Shown here: piece by piece, positions 10,723 to 22,397 of the stretch | Layout: each line of letters begins with the position of its first letter | How positions within the stretch are numbered: the stretch's first letter is position 1 | Source of the DNA: Littorina saxatilis | Lineage: Eukaryota; Mollusca; Gastropoda; Littorinimorpha; Littorinidae | Direction: 5' to 3' | DNA length: 64,000 nt | Assembly: GCF_037325665.1 (NCBI RefSeq) | Contig: NC_090255.1 | Coordinates: 30,962,950-31,026,949 of the forward strand | Notes under the pieces: model-generated | What the model saw: the letters and a program-made list of their open reading frames with translations, nothing else | Told to the model about the DNA's origin: nothing | Databases searched by the model: none | Made by a program: the position numbers and the translations under genes

Positions 10723-10726
10723 TTAA

Positions 10727-11162
10727 AATATATAGTAAGTATGCATCCTCTGGATATCAAGTAGTCCATTCAGGTACCAACATCCCATTGATCTAACTAG
10801 AAAAATTGAACACAAAAAGCTTTGTCTCTCTCCATGACTATACTCTAGCTACAGTAATATCGTAACAATAGGGAGTGGCCTGAAATGTGGTACATATTGC
10901 ACACAAAATTGTGCATATCCATTAAATATATTACTGGTTCCACAAAGATCTGTCATTTTACAATAACAATTTCAAAGCTCATTATCTGATCAAGCGTACA
11001 GGAAACTAAAAATTTAGTAAGCGCAACACATCTAGAAATTCAAAGGCACAGGGGAAAAATGCACACCAAACACACAACAGCAAATGACATACAAGGCACA
11101 ATAGTTAATGTGAATATCTTGTTTATAAAAAAAAAATGCAACCATGCCACATGTTTACATAT
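10727..11162. other. Intergenic, no gene seen
   Basis: AT-rich single-copy-looking sequence. Nothing recognised on either strand. Confidence 0.4.
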
Positions 11163-11400
11163 ATATTTGTTTGTTTGTTTGTTTATTTGTTGCTTAACGT
11201 CCAGCCGACTACGCAGAGCCATATCAGGACGAGGAAGGGGGGGATGAAGGGGGCCACTTGTCAAGCGATTCCTGTTTACAAATGCACTAACCCATTACTT
11301 GTGTCCCAGCAGGCTTTAGTAAAACTAAATTAATACCTACTGGAAGATTACCAGTTTCCAGTATGTTAAAATAGGCTTAACCTATCTACTGCTGGACTTA
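11163..11400 (-). repeat. Divergent repeat related to R1 / head-D SINE tails
   Basis: Starts with a TTTG run, then TTGCTTAACGTCCAGCC and GCCATATCAGGACGAGGAAG, a blend of the GGGCGTTAAACAAAC tail of the SINEs at 52155 and 59397 and the R1 body (CAAGCGATTCCTGTTTACAAATGCACTAA). An old member or a bridge between the families. Confidence 0.55.
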
Positions 11401-11887
11401 CATCAGAACACTAACAGATTAAACTATACATGAATCGCGAGACAAGCGGCAAGAGAAGAGATTTTTGGAAAAAATACAGGTGAATGAGCAAGAAGGCAGA
11501 AAAAAGAAAAGAATTCATGAAGAAAAAGAGAGCATGACAGGAAAGAGGAACCAAAAATCTACCTAACAGCAAACTAGAAAGCTCCTGCGGTTCCAAAAAC
11601 AGGAGGGGCCTTTAATTTCATAACCGCAGTGCCCCACTGCGGGATTTGTGAAGCGAGAAGTTATATATCTCAGCAACAAATATGCACTGAAGACAAAACT
11701 GTGAAACTATCTAGCAGTAAAACCCACTGAAAACCAAGCGCTTGATCAAGGGGAAAATTGGCATAGCAGTTTACGTGGCTGGTTGTTCAGAACCTCAATA
11801 ACTGCAGAAGACTATTGAAAGGTTCAACATAAACGAGAAAACATTACCCAAAAGTGCAATCCATGTCGGTTACATCCATGCTCAAGA

Positions 11888-12824
11888 ACCAGACTTGTTT
11901 ACCCTGAAATGAGGCAAGTGGAGCAAGGCCATGCTGAATGTGGAGTTTTGGGGATTCAAAGTGGAGTTTACATATATGTATAAAACCACAGATTAAATAT
12001 ATTGCTGTGCAAACTGTAAGAAATTAAAGAAAAGTATTTTCTGACCTTTATTCACTGCTGTTCTTTCTTTCTTTCTTTATTTGGTGTTTTACGTCGTTTT
12101 CAACCACGAAGGTTATATCGCGACGGTTCACTGCTGTTAAGTGTTTGATGAGATGATAACTTTTTCATCAGTTTTCTTCAGATCTAGCTTGAGTTGACAG
12201 GGACTTGTAATAGGCACTTTTCAGTAGCAAACTGTGTATGGGATGCTGACTGCACGTGGCGAGTGCAGTCGAACAGACCACCGTGCTGGCAGGAAAAGTC
12301 CCATTTGCACAAGGAGCAGTGGACGAACAATTCTCCGTTTCTTGACGCCTGTAGACAAGGGTATTTGTCGTGACAGTTCTTTTTATATTTCTGTGAATGG
12401 ACAGCAGAAGCACGTCTTTTTTTCATTACATGTTTTGCTGGTATTTCCTCAACGTCACTGTCGTCAGTCTCGCAAACGCGCTTTCCTAAAGACGCCATCT
12501 TTGAAAAAGAGAAAGATTTTGAAAACGAGGCTACGATAATGCGTTCAACGTACCAGCTGCCCGCTGGCAGTTGATTCGAAACTGACATGCCAGCTGCAGC
12601 GTGCAGGCAGAGATCTGATTGGAGCTATTGTTAGACCGCGCTGCGAAAAGTTGAGCCTTTGTTTGCGACCGACTCAAGTTAGGCTTATGCACTGAACGAT
12701 CGGTACTTGGCTAAAAACAGAGTTGGGGAATTCGAAATGCGGAGTCTCACTTTGAGCTGCGGAGTAAAAAAAAAAAAATGCGGAGAAAACTCCACTCAAT
12801 GCTGGCGGTAAACAGGTCTGAAGA
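11888..12824. mobile_element. DNA transposon with CAGACYTGTTTACC termini and 6-bp TSD
   Basis: Left end CAGACTTGTTTACCCTG, right end GGTAAACAGGTCTG, flanked by the direct repeat AAGAAC on both sides. Related elements at 16464-17417 and 21117-21702 share the terminus CAGACCTG and six-base duplications. It contains a minus-strand open frame with a zinc-finger-like motif and an R1 fragment at 12063-12127. A hAT- or Dada-like group is possible from duplication length, not established. Confidence 0.75.
12184..12588 (-). CDS. Zinc-finger-like open frame of the transposon, 134 residues
   Basis: Encodes a short basic segment (KKRRASAVHSQKYKK) and a BED-like zinc finger: FVHCSLCKWDFSCQHGGLFD followed by CTRHVQSASH, giving C-x2-C ... 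H-x4-H spacing. Such fingers sit at the N-terminus of some hAT-type transposases and their domesticated relatives. No catalytic part is present in the 937-bp element, so this is a remnant or a DNA-binding-only product. The first ATG is used as start; splicing is possible but not seen. Confidence 0.5.
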   Translation of the reverse strand: MSVSNQLPAGSWYVERIIVASFSKSFSFSKMASLGKRVCETDDSDVEEIPAKHVMKKRRASAVHSQKYKKNCHDKYPCLQASRNGELFVHCSLCKWDFSCQHGGLFDCTRHVQSASHTQFATEKCLLQVPVNSS

Positions 12825-12867
12825 ACACACAACTCTTAAAAAACACATATTTCCTTTTTCGCCCGAA

Positions 12868-13363
12868 ACGACAATCAATATGAGGCTTATATCGCGCGTA
12901 TTCCGTGGGTACAGTTCTAAGCGCAGGGATTTTTTAATTTTATTTTAATTTTTATTTTATGCAATTTATATTGCGCACATATTCAAGGCGCAGGGATTTG
13001 AATTTTTTTTTACACAATACATCACGCATTCACATCGGCCAGCAGATCGCAGCCATTTCGGCGCATATCCTACTTTTCACGGCCTATTATTCCAAGTCAC
13101 ACGGGTATTTTGGTGGACATTTTTATCTATGCCTATACAATTTTGCCAGGAAAGACCCTTTTGTCAATCGAGGGATCTTTAACGTGCACACCCCAATGTA
13201 GTGTACACGAAGGGACCTCGGTTTTTCATCTCATCCTAAAGACTAGCACTTGAACCCACCACCTAGGTTAGGAAAGGGGGGGGAGAAAATTCCTAACGCC
13301 CTGACCCAGGGTCGAACTCGCAACCTCTCGCAAGTGCGTTACCACTCGGCCACCCAGTCCTCA
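12868..13363 (-). mobile_element. tRNA-headed SINE, type C
   Basis: On the minus strand it begins at 13363 with a tRNA-like head (GACTGGGTGGCCGAGTGGTA, B-box GAGTTCGACCC) and continues through TTCGTGTACACTACATTGGG, AGGGTCTTTCCTGGCAAAAT and GCTGCGATCTGCTGGCCGAT. A second copy in the opposite orientation is at 55597-56105. It may carry one of the deeply conserved metazoan SINE central domains, possibly the Nin type; not verified. Confidence 0.82.
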
Positions 13364-13700
13364 ATAAGCACCTTTAGCGTAGTCAGTAGCACTCAGGGTC
13401 GCGAAACCGTTAAGGTCGAGTTTAAGTCCATCGGCAAGCCAAGATTTTTCTTTTTTTATCCTTCAATTCTTCTTTTCTTTTTCCTAAACCCTTACTATAA
13501 AACATACGTCTAACCTAACTGTAGTGACTGAATCATCATGAATCCATCTTAAATCTTATAAAGTTCTGTAACCTGCAACAAGGTTTGCAGGACGCAATAG
13601 CGAGATACTTCCCAGGAACAGTTTTCCAGAACTCCCTATTCTTTTTCCAGTAACGTCAGGTCGTGGCAAAAGCCTGAGAGGCTGCCAACCCTTGTCAAGC
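13364..13700. other. Intergenic, no gene seen
   Basis: AT-rich sequence; the last 30 bases (GCTGCCAACCCTTGTCAAGC) resemble the terminus of the GTAGCA family seen at 23580. Nothing else recognised. Confidence 0.4.
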
Positions 13701-13706
13701 GTCAAG

Positions 13707-14423
13707 CATAACAAGAAGAGCAAACGCTCGATCGAGTCACTTTCGCAGTTCTGAATATTATATGAGGCATCAGATGGACAGGAAGAAATTGCTATTCACA
13801 ACACAATACAGATGTAAATAATTTGATGTAAAGAATAATCCTATAAAGTTTGAATCAAATCCGATGAATAGTTTCAGAGATATGATATTTCAATTTTTTT
13901 CCTTCAAGACATACCTGTGACCTTGAAAAAGGTCAAAGGTCACCAAAGCAGACGTCAAAGTGTAGAGGTCACTGGGAGTCACGTTCACATAAAATTTGAG
14001 CCCGGTCACTTTTATAGTTTCCGAGAAAAGCCCAACGTTAAGTTGTGTGTTGCCGAACAGAAAAGGCTAGTTATCTCCCTTGTTTTTCTGATAACGTTCG
14101 TAAAAGGCTACAGATGTAAATACTTTGATGTAAAGAATAATCCTACAAAGTTTCAATCACATCCGATGAACTTTGTCAAAGATATAAAATGTCTAATTTT
14201 TCCTTTGACGCTGACCTGTGACCTTGAAAAAGGTCAAAGGTCAACGAAACCATCGTTAAAGTGTAGAGGTCATTGGAGGTCACGACTAAACAAAATATGA
14301 GCCGGATCGCTTTGATAGTTTCCGAGAAAAGTCCAACGTTAAGGTGGTGTCTACGGCCGGCCGGCCGGACAGACTAACACTGACCGATTACATAGAGTCA
14401 CTTTTTCTCAAGTGACTCAAAAA
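13707..14423 (+). repeat. Dispersed DR1-motif repeat, long form
   Basis: Same family as 57299-58013, 58430-58968 and 60309-60850. Begins AACAAGAAGAGCAAACGCTC, ends with a hairpin GAGTCACTTTTTCTCAAGTGACTC. Two internal units, each with TGACCTTGAAAAAGGTCAAAGGTCA-type inverted direct-repeat motifs (about 13912-13942 and 14212-14243). This copy keeps a first unit that the RPLP0-intron copies lack, so it is closest to the ancestral form. The open frame across it is conserved only because the copies are nearly identical; no domain is visible. Confidence 0.82.
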
Positions 14424-14454
14424 ACGCTCACGCTGGACCCGAGTACTCTTCAGA

Positions 14455-14457
<3 letters not shown>

Positions 14458-14490
<33 letters not shown>

Positions 14491-14565
14491 CTCTCTCTCT
14501 CTCCCTCACTCCTTCTCTCTCTCCCTCTCCCTCTCTCTCACACACACACACACACTACCACATCT
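14458..14565. repeat. CA and CT microsatellite
   Basis: CA repeats at 14459-14486 and 14538-14556 around a CTCT/CCTC tract. Confidence 0.95.
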
Positions 14566-14967
14566 CCATTCTAAAACACGTCACGTTCCAAATCAAAAGA
14601 CGACATTCTATTTTCTTACGTCACTATTCTTGGTTTACGGTACCATTCGGCGGCTTTGCTACGAGTATGCCATAGTCTTGGTTTGCTGAGACCTTGCACC
14701 GTTCTATCAGACTGCCTGGCTGGCTGTTGCACAGCGAATTCCTCCCACCGCCAAGTCGTTTTTTTGTGGTTTATTTCGCATTTAGGTCCCAGGTAACATT
14801 ATGAAGTTTTAATACGATCAATCGGACCTATTATCAAGTTAGTGTATCAACTTTTGAACGAACTGCGCCCAGTAGTTTCCCAGCAATAAGCTGTTAAGTC
14901 GAGACACACACACAGACACACAATTAAAGTCTGCTGGACCCTTGTACTAGCGTACTCGGGGATAACA

Positions 14968-15118
14968 CAGGCCTGGGAAGGAGTGAAAGTGGTTTGGGCG
15001 TACTGACGGAAACATTTTGCGTGTTAAGCATTTTAAGGGCACACAGAGGCTCTTTTCTTACAAAATTAGAAAAGGACTTTGTTGTATTTACGAAGAAAGG
15101 TGTATCATTCCCAGGTCC
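14968..15118. mobile_element. MITE, 151 bp, CAGGCCTGGGAA termini
   Basis: Left end CAGGCCTGGGAAGGA, right end TCATTCCCAGGTCC, flanked by GATAACA at 14961-14967 and 15119-15125. A second copy at 56487-56638 has the same internal sequence (GGCGTACTGACGG, GGGCACACRGAGGCTCTTTT). Confidence 0.8.
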
Positions 15119-15125
15119 GATAACA

Positions 15126-15507
15126 ATTTACAATTTTTGGGAATTTTCATCGTAGCAAATGGTCTTTAAGTGTAGCATTGTCCAAAATGTATTGGCACAT
15201 CCGCATTTATACTATTTCGTGCAAGAATGTATACATTTTTTTTTAAACATTATTTATAACAAACACAATTATCTATAGAGAGTGTTTGCTGTGCCACTTT
15301 TTAGTATGGACAATGTTTTGGTACCCATAGTCTGACCGCTACACCGGAGTGAGAATCAGAAACGAGTTCCAGGACTCACAAGAAAGAGCGAACTGTTGCA
15401 TGCTTGTCATTATTTGTTTGAGCGTAGCAATTTTAAGCTTGGCTTAACAGCATAGCAATTGATAATAAAACGTAGCATGCTACGCCGAAAGCGTAGCAGT
15501 TAGCAGC
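15126..15507. repeat. GTAGCA-type dispersed repeat
   Basis: Shares TTATTTGTTTGAGCGTAGCAATT and AAGCTTGGC with 23580-23976, and ends with repeated GCGTAGCAGTTAGCAGC. R1 has inserted exactly at its right end (15508), duplicating an approximate GTTAGCAGCT. Confidence 0.65.
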
Positions 15508-15890
15508 TTTCTTTCTTTGGTGTTTAACGTCGTTTTCAACCACGAAGAATATATCGCAACAGGGGAAGGGGGGAGATAGAATAGAGCCACTTGTCAATTG
15601 TTTCTTGTTCACAAAAGCACTAATCAAAAATTTGCTCCAGGGGCTTGCAACGTAGTACAATGGATTACCTTACTGGGAGAATGCAAGTTTCCAGTACAAA
15701 GGACTTAACATTTCTTACATACTGCTTGACTAAATTCTATACAACCATTGACTATATTCTATACAAGAAACACTTAACAAAGGTAAAAGGAGAAACAGAA
15801 TCCGTTAGTCGCCTCTTACGACATGCTGGGGAGCATCGGGTAAATTCTTTCTCGTCCCATTATGAGACACCCCCTAACCCGCGGGGGGGA
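15508..15890 (-). mobile_element. Retroposon family R1 copy
   Basis: As the copy at 8947, with a 22-base insertion near 15850. Flanked by imperfect direct repeats GTTAGCAGCT / GTTGGCAGCT. Confidence 0.85.
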
Positions 15891-16463
15891 GTTGGCAGCT
15901 CTGCACATGTTTCTGTCACCTGCAGCTATAATGGATGATCCACTTGCGACACACAGAATTCCTTGTTACAGGACTACATTCTAAGAATTCACACAAATTA
16001 GTTGTTAGACTGAATCTCAACGACAGCGTCATTTCACCCCAACACATCCATAACTTCTAGAGAAAAACATCTCAAAACTAAGATGGCTCAACACATGGGT
16101 GCTCAAAATAGGGACATGTAACCCACCTACCCAGCGACCAGTCACGGTCACTTATCAAACAAATTGCACAAAGAGAACAAAATACAAGAGTACGGCACAC
16201 ACAAAAACCCAGATTAAAGTTTGACAACAAAACTTGGCTTCTTTTCTTACAAGTAAACAGAAACGTATTCGATCGTCCGTTTTTCAATTGCCACTTGCAA
16301 GAGGACTTGCTTTTTCACGTTGGAAGTAAATGTACAAATATTTATGTAAATAAAGCTCAAACTGTTGTTTGCTTTCATCACATATAATCTTTGATGGGTT
16401 ATAAATTAACTTATTTACACAACAAAAACAACAACACCAAGCATGCATAAAATTAAACCATAA
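15891..16463. other. Intergenic, no gene seen
   Basis: No repeat or gene recognised; short open frames on the minus strand lack domains. Confidence 0.4.
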
Positions 16464-17417
16464 CCAGACCTGGGAACCCCTGTTTTGCACTTAGTATTCT
16501 CAAACAAACTTGGTGTATTTTCAAAACAATGAGCGTACTCCACACAGCGTTTGCACATCCATGATTAAAACATGCCTCATGCACTTCCGTCACACCGTTA
16601 ATTAAGTTTACCTATACATTTAAAACAAATGCTTTCTTCAATTTTTACTGACAAAAAACTGTACCGTATTTGACGGACTACAAGCCGCAACTTTAAAAAA
16701 ACCCAAACAAACCGCATTGCGGCTTATAAAAAGATGCGGCTAAAACGTTACCTAAACTTGAATAGCATTCACCTAATGGAAGTCGCCGCGGATTTTCATT
16801 TCGCTCGATTAGCGATTACCGGTACTTTATTAGCTCTCTACTCAAGACTCGGCGCTTTTCTCTTTCTTTCGCCAATCTTCGTTTGTCAACAAGTCGTCGT
16901 GACAAGCGTACAGAGAAACACCGGATGTATCAGGATCTCGCGCGCGCGAGATTTTGGTCTTTTGTGTCTCGCGATAGTTGGAGGAGCGAGAGCCGCCATG
17001 TTGTGTTTTTGTCTGCTTGAAATGTGAGCAAAAGTCGTAAATCATCCCAAAAAAGCTTATTCCGGGCGGGACTACATGTGTGTGTTGGTTACAAATTGTG
17101 TGTGAGTGCGATATTTTTCTTCAAACTTTTTCACTTTTTTCTTTGTTTCACTTGTTTATTCTCGGAGCCGATTTCGCCAAATACCGTACTTTCGTTTGCC
17201 TGGTTGTTTTGATTGATTAACACGATCCGATTATATTTTTTTCGACGGCGGCTAATATAGTGACGTAATCATGTGCCAAAATACTGGATCGGCTTCAGGA
17301 TGGGCTTGTGAAGAAAAGTAGTCTAAGAATTTTTTTCGTCATATTTTTTTCCCACTGACCGTATTCTCAACAATCATGCGTACAAAATACGGCGAAATCG
17401 TATGGGTTCCCAGGTCT
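16464..17417. mobile_element. Non-autonomous DNA transposon, CAGACCTGGGAACCC termini
   Basis: Left end CAGACCTGGGAACCC at 16464, right end GGGTTCCCAGGTCTG at 17417, flanked by CATAAC on both sides (six-base duplication). About 954 bp. The short open frames inside (16734 plus and 16842 minus) have no recognised domain. Member of the CAGACCTG cluster with 11888-12824 and 21117-21702. Confidence 0.78.
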
Positions 17418-17611
17418 GCATAACAATACAATTATCAACAAAAACAACAAATAGAACAATGTTATTCACACAGTAACCAGATATTCACTGAATTGCTTTT
17501 TTGAATTGCACTACATGATTTACACTCTTTTCAATCCCTAAAAACGGGATACTCAAAACGTGAGAACAGAACCAAGATCGTGCACGAGTCTAGCGTACCT
17601 ACGAACTGAAC

Positions 17612-17948
17612 CGCTTTCTTTCTTTCTTTATTTGGTGTTTAACGTCGTTTTCAACCATGAAGGGTTATATCGCGATGGGGAAAGGGGGGGGGGGGGGGGG
17701 GGGGGAATGGGATAGAGCCACTTGTTAATTGTTTCTTGTTCACAAAAGCACTAATCAAAAAATTGCTCCAGGGGCTTGCAACGTAGTACAATATATGACC
17801 TTACTTGGAGAATGCAAGTTTCCAGTACAAAGGACGTAACATTTCTTACATACTGCTTGACTAAAATCTTTTCAAACATTGACTATATTCTCTTACGACA
17901 TGCTGGGGAGCATCGGGTAAATTCTTCCCCCTAACCCACGGTGGGGTG
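17612..17948 (-). mobile_element. Retroposon family R1 copy with internal deletion
   Basis: Same family as 8947-9315, G-run expanded at 17685-17705; about 60 bases are missing where the sequence jumps from GACTATATTCT to CTTACGACATGC near 17891. Confidence 0.85.
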
Positions 17949-18279
17949 GGCATGGACTGCTGTAACTCATCAGCCCGAGATGGTTTCTATGCCTACATGA
18001 ATCCAACGAATTATATTACTCAATTTCCATGAAGAAGCAAACAAAAAATAAACAAAAATAAAAAGAATGAGACAGATAGAAAAGAAACAGTACATAGAAC
18101 ATCAACTGGTTCAAGACACAGTTACTACAACTCCATACACTTTTCACAACACACAATTCATCAGCATTATGGACCCTTGACCAAACAAAATGCATTCATC
18201 ATAGATTAAGCATACATTCATTAGCAGTAAATAGCACAGGTGAAAAATATTCATTGGCAGTACACATAAATATATTCAA

Positions 18280-18845
18280 AACAATTCATGAACAGTTGAA
18301 TAGCTGCGGAAAAAGAACACATTGTGGTGGGAACGCTTAAGTGCACTTCCAAGAAGAGTTGGGCGCACTGCTCCTGGCGTAATGGTTTTAGCCCTAGACT
18401 CTGTATCTCAAAACAACTCATTAAAAGTTGAATAGCTGCGGAAAAAGAACACATTGTGGTGGGAACACTTAGGTGCACTTCAAGAGTTGGCCATTGCTAC
18501 TGTCGTAATGCTTGGCCCTGGACTCGCTATCTTGTCATTTATTGACATTATTCAATTTATTGCTCACGAGTATTCTCTATTCATTAAAAGTTGAAAAGCC
18601 GGGGGAAAATGAACACATTGTGGTGGTAACACTGAAGTGCACTTCAAGAGTTGGGAACACTTAGTGCACTTCCAAGAAGAGTTGGGCACTGCTACTGACG
18701 TAATGGTTTTAGCCCTAGACTCTGTATGTCAAAACAATTCATTAAAAGGAAATGAACACATTGTGGTAGGAACACGTAAGTGCACTTCAAGAGGAGTTGG
18801 GCACTGCTACTAGCGTACTGTTTAATCCTGGACTATGTATTCGCA
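18280..18845. repeat. Imperfect tandem repeat, about 135 bp units
   Basis: Four to five degenerate units, each with GCGGAAAAAGAACACATTGT, GTGCACTTCMAAGAGTTGG and GTAATGGTTTTAGCCCTAGA. Units begin near 18290, 18425, 18590 and 18745. Non-coding; the minus-strand frame that repeats here is an artefact of the units. Confidence 0.75.
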
Positions 18846-18877
18846 ATAACCATTATTGCTCATGTGTAAGATCATCA

Positions 18878-19395
18878 GTTTCTTCGTTCATGAGCTGAAA
18901 CTCTCATGTACACTCCCGTTTTACCTGCATGACCTTTATTCCAACAGCCATTTGGACAGCCAAACTGTGATTGTGGGGGATGCATGACCTTTATTCCAAC
19001 AGCCATTTGGACAGCCAAACTGTGATTGTGGGGGATGCATGACCTTTATTCCAACAGCCATTTGGACAGCCAAACTGTGATTGTGGGGGATGCATGACCT
19101 TTATTCCAACAGCCATTTGGACAGCCAAACTCTGATTGTGGGGGATGCATGCTTGGTGTTTTCTTGTTTCTACAACACACTGAACTCTGACATGTACTTA
19201 GTCTTGTGCTTGCGTGTATGCGTGAAGGGGGGGGGGGGGGGGGGGGGGATGGTACTAGCAGGTCTGCACATAAGTTGATCTGGGAGATCGGAAAAATCTA
19301 CATCCTCAACCCACCCGACACAACCAGGATTTGAACCCCCGACCTTTCGCTTGAGAGATGGGCGTATTGTCCACCAGGCCACTGCGCCCGTCGTA
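18878..19395 (-). mobile_element. Head-B SINE with internal 55-bp tandem amplification
   Basis: Minus-strand SINE related to 9515-9905: tRNA-like head near 19330-19392 (reverse of CCACCAGGCCACTGCGCCCG), G-run at 19228-19246, tail at 18880-19160. A 55-bp segment of the tail (GCATGACCTTTATTCCAACA ... GATTGTGGGGGAT) is repeated four times, with starts at 18928, 18982, 19037 and 19092. No other SINE in the window has this amplification. Confidence 0.82.
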
Positions 19396-20473
19396 AGCTG
19401 GTTTAGGAAATCTTCTGACAACCTCATTTTTTTCTTCTTTTATTGAGTGTATTTTGACCTGCAGGTATTTTCAATCCAGTTTCAACTGACCTAATTTTTT
19501 CTGTGTCTGGGAACAACACTGGCAAGTGGTCAATGATTGTTCATAGAGAATGAAGTTTTCTTTAATAAATGCAGAATTGAGGTACTATAACCTCTAAAAT
19601 ATAAGTACTTTTTATTAAAAACCAATTTTTTTTTTTATCCATCCGTCTTATCCTGCACCAACAAAGGTACTCGAGCTGCCATTTCCAGTGCCTCTTCTTC
19701 TTCTTCAGCGTTCGACAGTGCCTCAACCCGCACTGATTTTTTTCCCATATCGCTTAAAACAAATGTCAAAGTGTGAACTTAATGCAAATTTCCACACTAA
19801 ATGCAGTATCTTGAACATTACACATGTGGACATAAATAGCAATTGTTGACATGTGGTAAAAAGTTGATGCATGTGAACAGATGAGAGCCACTGTAATATT
19901 TATGTGACAAAGTCGATCAGACAGATTATACTACCGCGCTTTCACTCTTTAGTTGACACACCTGCAAACAATTTCACAATAGCCTTCACAGGGCTGTGCT
20001 TAATTAGCAGTGGGCATCACCTGATTCTACTTAATCAGCAGCCTGTGCAAGCGACAATTCGCCCAAGCCATCAGCTTTGCTGCAACAAAAGATGCCGTTT
20101 TTCAACACACCATACAAAGGTCATTCATTTTTCTGCGCTAACTTTAATTTAACACCAACAGTTCCAGTCAAATGTCGTCACAGAGAGAGACCCAGTCATC
20201 AAGAACACTGCCAAGGTATAAAGGGACAGTACTGTGAGTGAGAATCCAAGCACAGCCCTTGTCATACCCCACTTTTGCCCAAAATCTCACTTGTTGTTCT
20301 ATGTCACAGGCATCAAAAATAGTAGCCAGTCTGCTTGTGCTTCAGTTTTAGCACCTCCAGACAATTAGCCCAGGCTCTCTTGTCCTTGAGCCCAGGGGAA
20401 GACGAGGGAAAACCACTCCGGGGCTTCCACTGAACCCGTCACACGCTTTCGTTCTAATAGTCAACAACGTTGC
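19396..20473 (-). other. Downstream flank / probable 3' UTR of E2F
   Basis: Follows the E2F stop codon on the minus strand. Candidate poly(A) signals are ATTAAA near 20145 and AATAAA near 19609 (both minus strand); neither can be proven. No separate gene recognised. The first part, 19396-19600, is unremarkable AT-rich DNA. Confidence 0.4.
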
Positions 20474-22366
20474 TCAAATGCCAATGTCATAAGCGTCAAA
20501 GAGATCGGCCAGACCTCCCGTGGTGCTGGGACCAAAGATGTACTCGTCCATGTCGAAGGGAGGTTCGAGGGTAACGAAGGCGTCGTCGATGTCTTGGTCG
20601 GTGGTTTGCTGCAGCATGTTTTGGTGAACTGAAGGTGACAGGTCTTGCTGTTCCAAAAGGGCCCGCTTTAAAATGTCGTCGGCCCCACTGTTACTGTTGC
20701 TGTTGTCTCTCATGACAAGGGCTGCAAAGCAAAAACGGAAGATATAAGACAAATGCACATCATTCAGGTATTAAACACTGGACAAAATCAAAACAAACTT
20801 TGGCAGTGGGACACGACACTCCAAAGAGATTCAAGAGTAACATACACACACACACACACACAATGAGTGGTGACTTTCACATGTCGCATCCGGGGCGGGG
20901 ATGTAGCTCAGTCGGTAGCGCGCTGGATTTGTATCCAGTTGGCCGCTGTCAGCGTGAGTTCGTCCCCACGTTCGGCGAGAGATTTATTTCTCAGTCAACT
21001 TTGTGTGCAGACTCTCCTCGGTGTCCGAACACCCCCGTGTGTACACGCAAGCACAAGACCAAGAGCGCACGAAAAAGATCCTGTAATCCATGTCAGAGTT
21101 CGGTGGGTTATACTACACTGTTTACCCCCATAAGTGTTTTGGAGTAATGCTCAGCCCCAAAAATAGTAATCCTGGCACAAAAATAGTAATCATCCAGCAT
21201 TCGTCGCCAATTACAACGCACATGACAACTGTGTCTGCGAAACGCAATCATGCACATATATCCATCATTCACAAACAAAACACATCAGTCAGTTTTTGTA
21301 GTCATCATAATTTCAAAGAAGATCACATCAAAAGCACATGCATCACTGATTCTTTTTCTTTTGCTCGTAGTAGGCCTTTTTCAGTGTGTCAAGCGCTTCT
21401 CTACTGTACTTGCGCTTGCCGAATGAGTGAGGGCGAGACTTCACCACTAGAAGGCTCTCCAGCGTCTCATCAGACAGACATGATCTCTGGTCAGTCCTGT
21501 GCTTTTTCACCCCATTTTGCCATTGAAAAAAACAATGCCAAACATGTGAATTAATTTTTTTTTTTAAATAAATAAAAATTTACATTTTTTTTTATTTATG
21601 AAAATCGTAGTCTTGACACGGATAGCGGAATGACGTATTTTTTTTCCTCCAGAAAATCGTAATAAATTACGCCAAAATCGTAAGGGTAAACAGGTCTGGT
21701 TATAACAGAAACACGAAAATACCCAGCATGCTTCCTCCGAAAGCGGCGTATGGCTGCCTAAATGGCGGGGTAAAAACGGTCATACACGTAAAAGCCGTGG
21801 GAGTTTCAGCCCATGAACGGAAAAAAAACACAAAAAAACATGTCGCATCACAATACTTCACAAACCGTTGATTATGGCCAAGTGTACATAAAAGGGGGGT
21901 TCCACTGAACTACCAACATAAGACAACATAGCGTTCATTTTTTTCATGCTTGGTAGTTGTAAGGCCAAAAAAAAGAAGGTCTGTTTACGGTAACATAGGC
22001 CAAAAAAATAGGGTCGGTAGGTCGGGATTTTTATTTTTTTTTAATTTTTATTTTTTTTCCAAAAAACCATATTTTTACGTTATTTTGCCAAAAAAACAAG
22101 GATTTTTTTTTTTTTTCCCCAAATGCCAAAAAAAAGTCTAGGGTCGCGCGAAAAAACTAGGGTCGGTCGGGTTACCGTAAACAGACCTATTTTTTTTTTT
22201 GGCCTAATCATCTCTGTTTAGGCGGCTGGCTGAAGCTGAGCCAAAATCCGTCGTCAACATTTTCCGGCTTTCAATCATCCTGTCTCTGGAAGTTCTTAGG
22301 CCAACAACAAAAAATAGTCTGTTTACGGTAACATAGGCAAAAAAATAGGGTCGGTAGGTTGGGATA

Positions 22367-22397
<31 letters not shown>

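Noticed and set aside
20888-20965. tRNA gene (head of the SINE), and similar heads near 9840, 50500, 52330, 52690, 55600 and 59650
   Set aside because: A- and B-box are present, but stems are imperfect and each is followed by a SINE body and target duplications.
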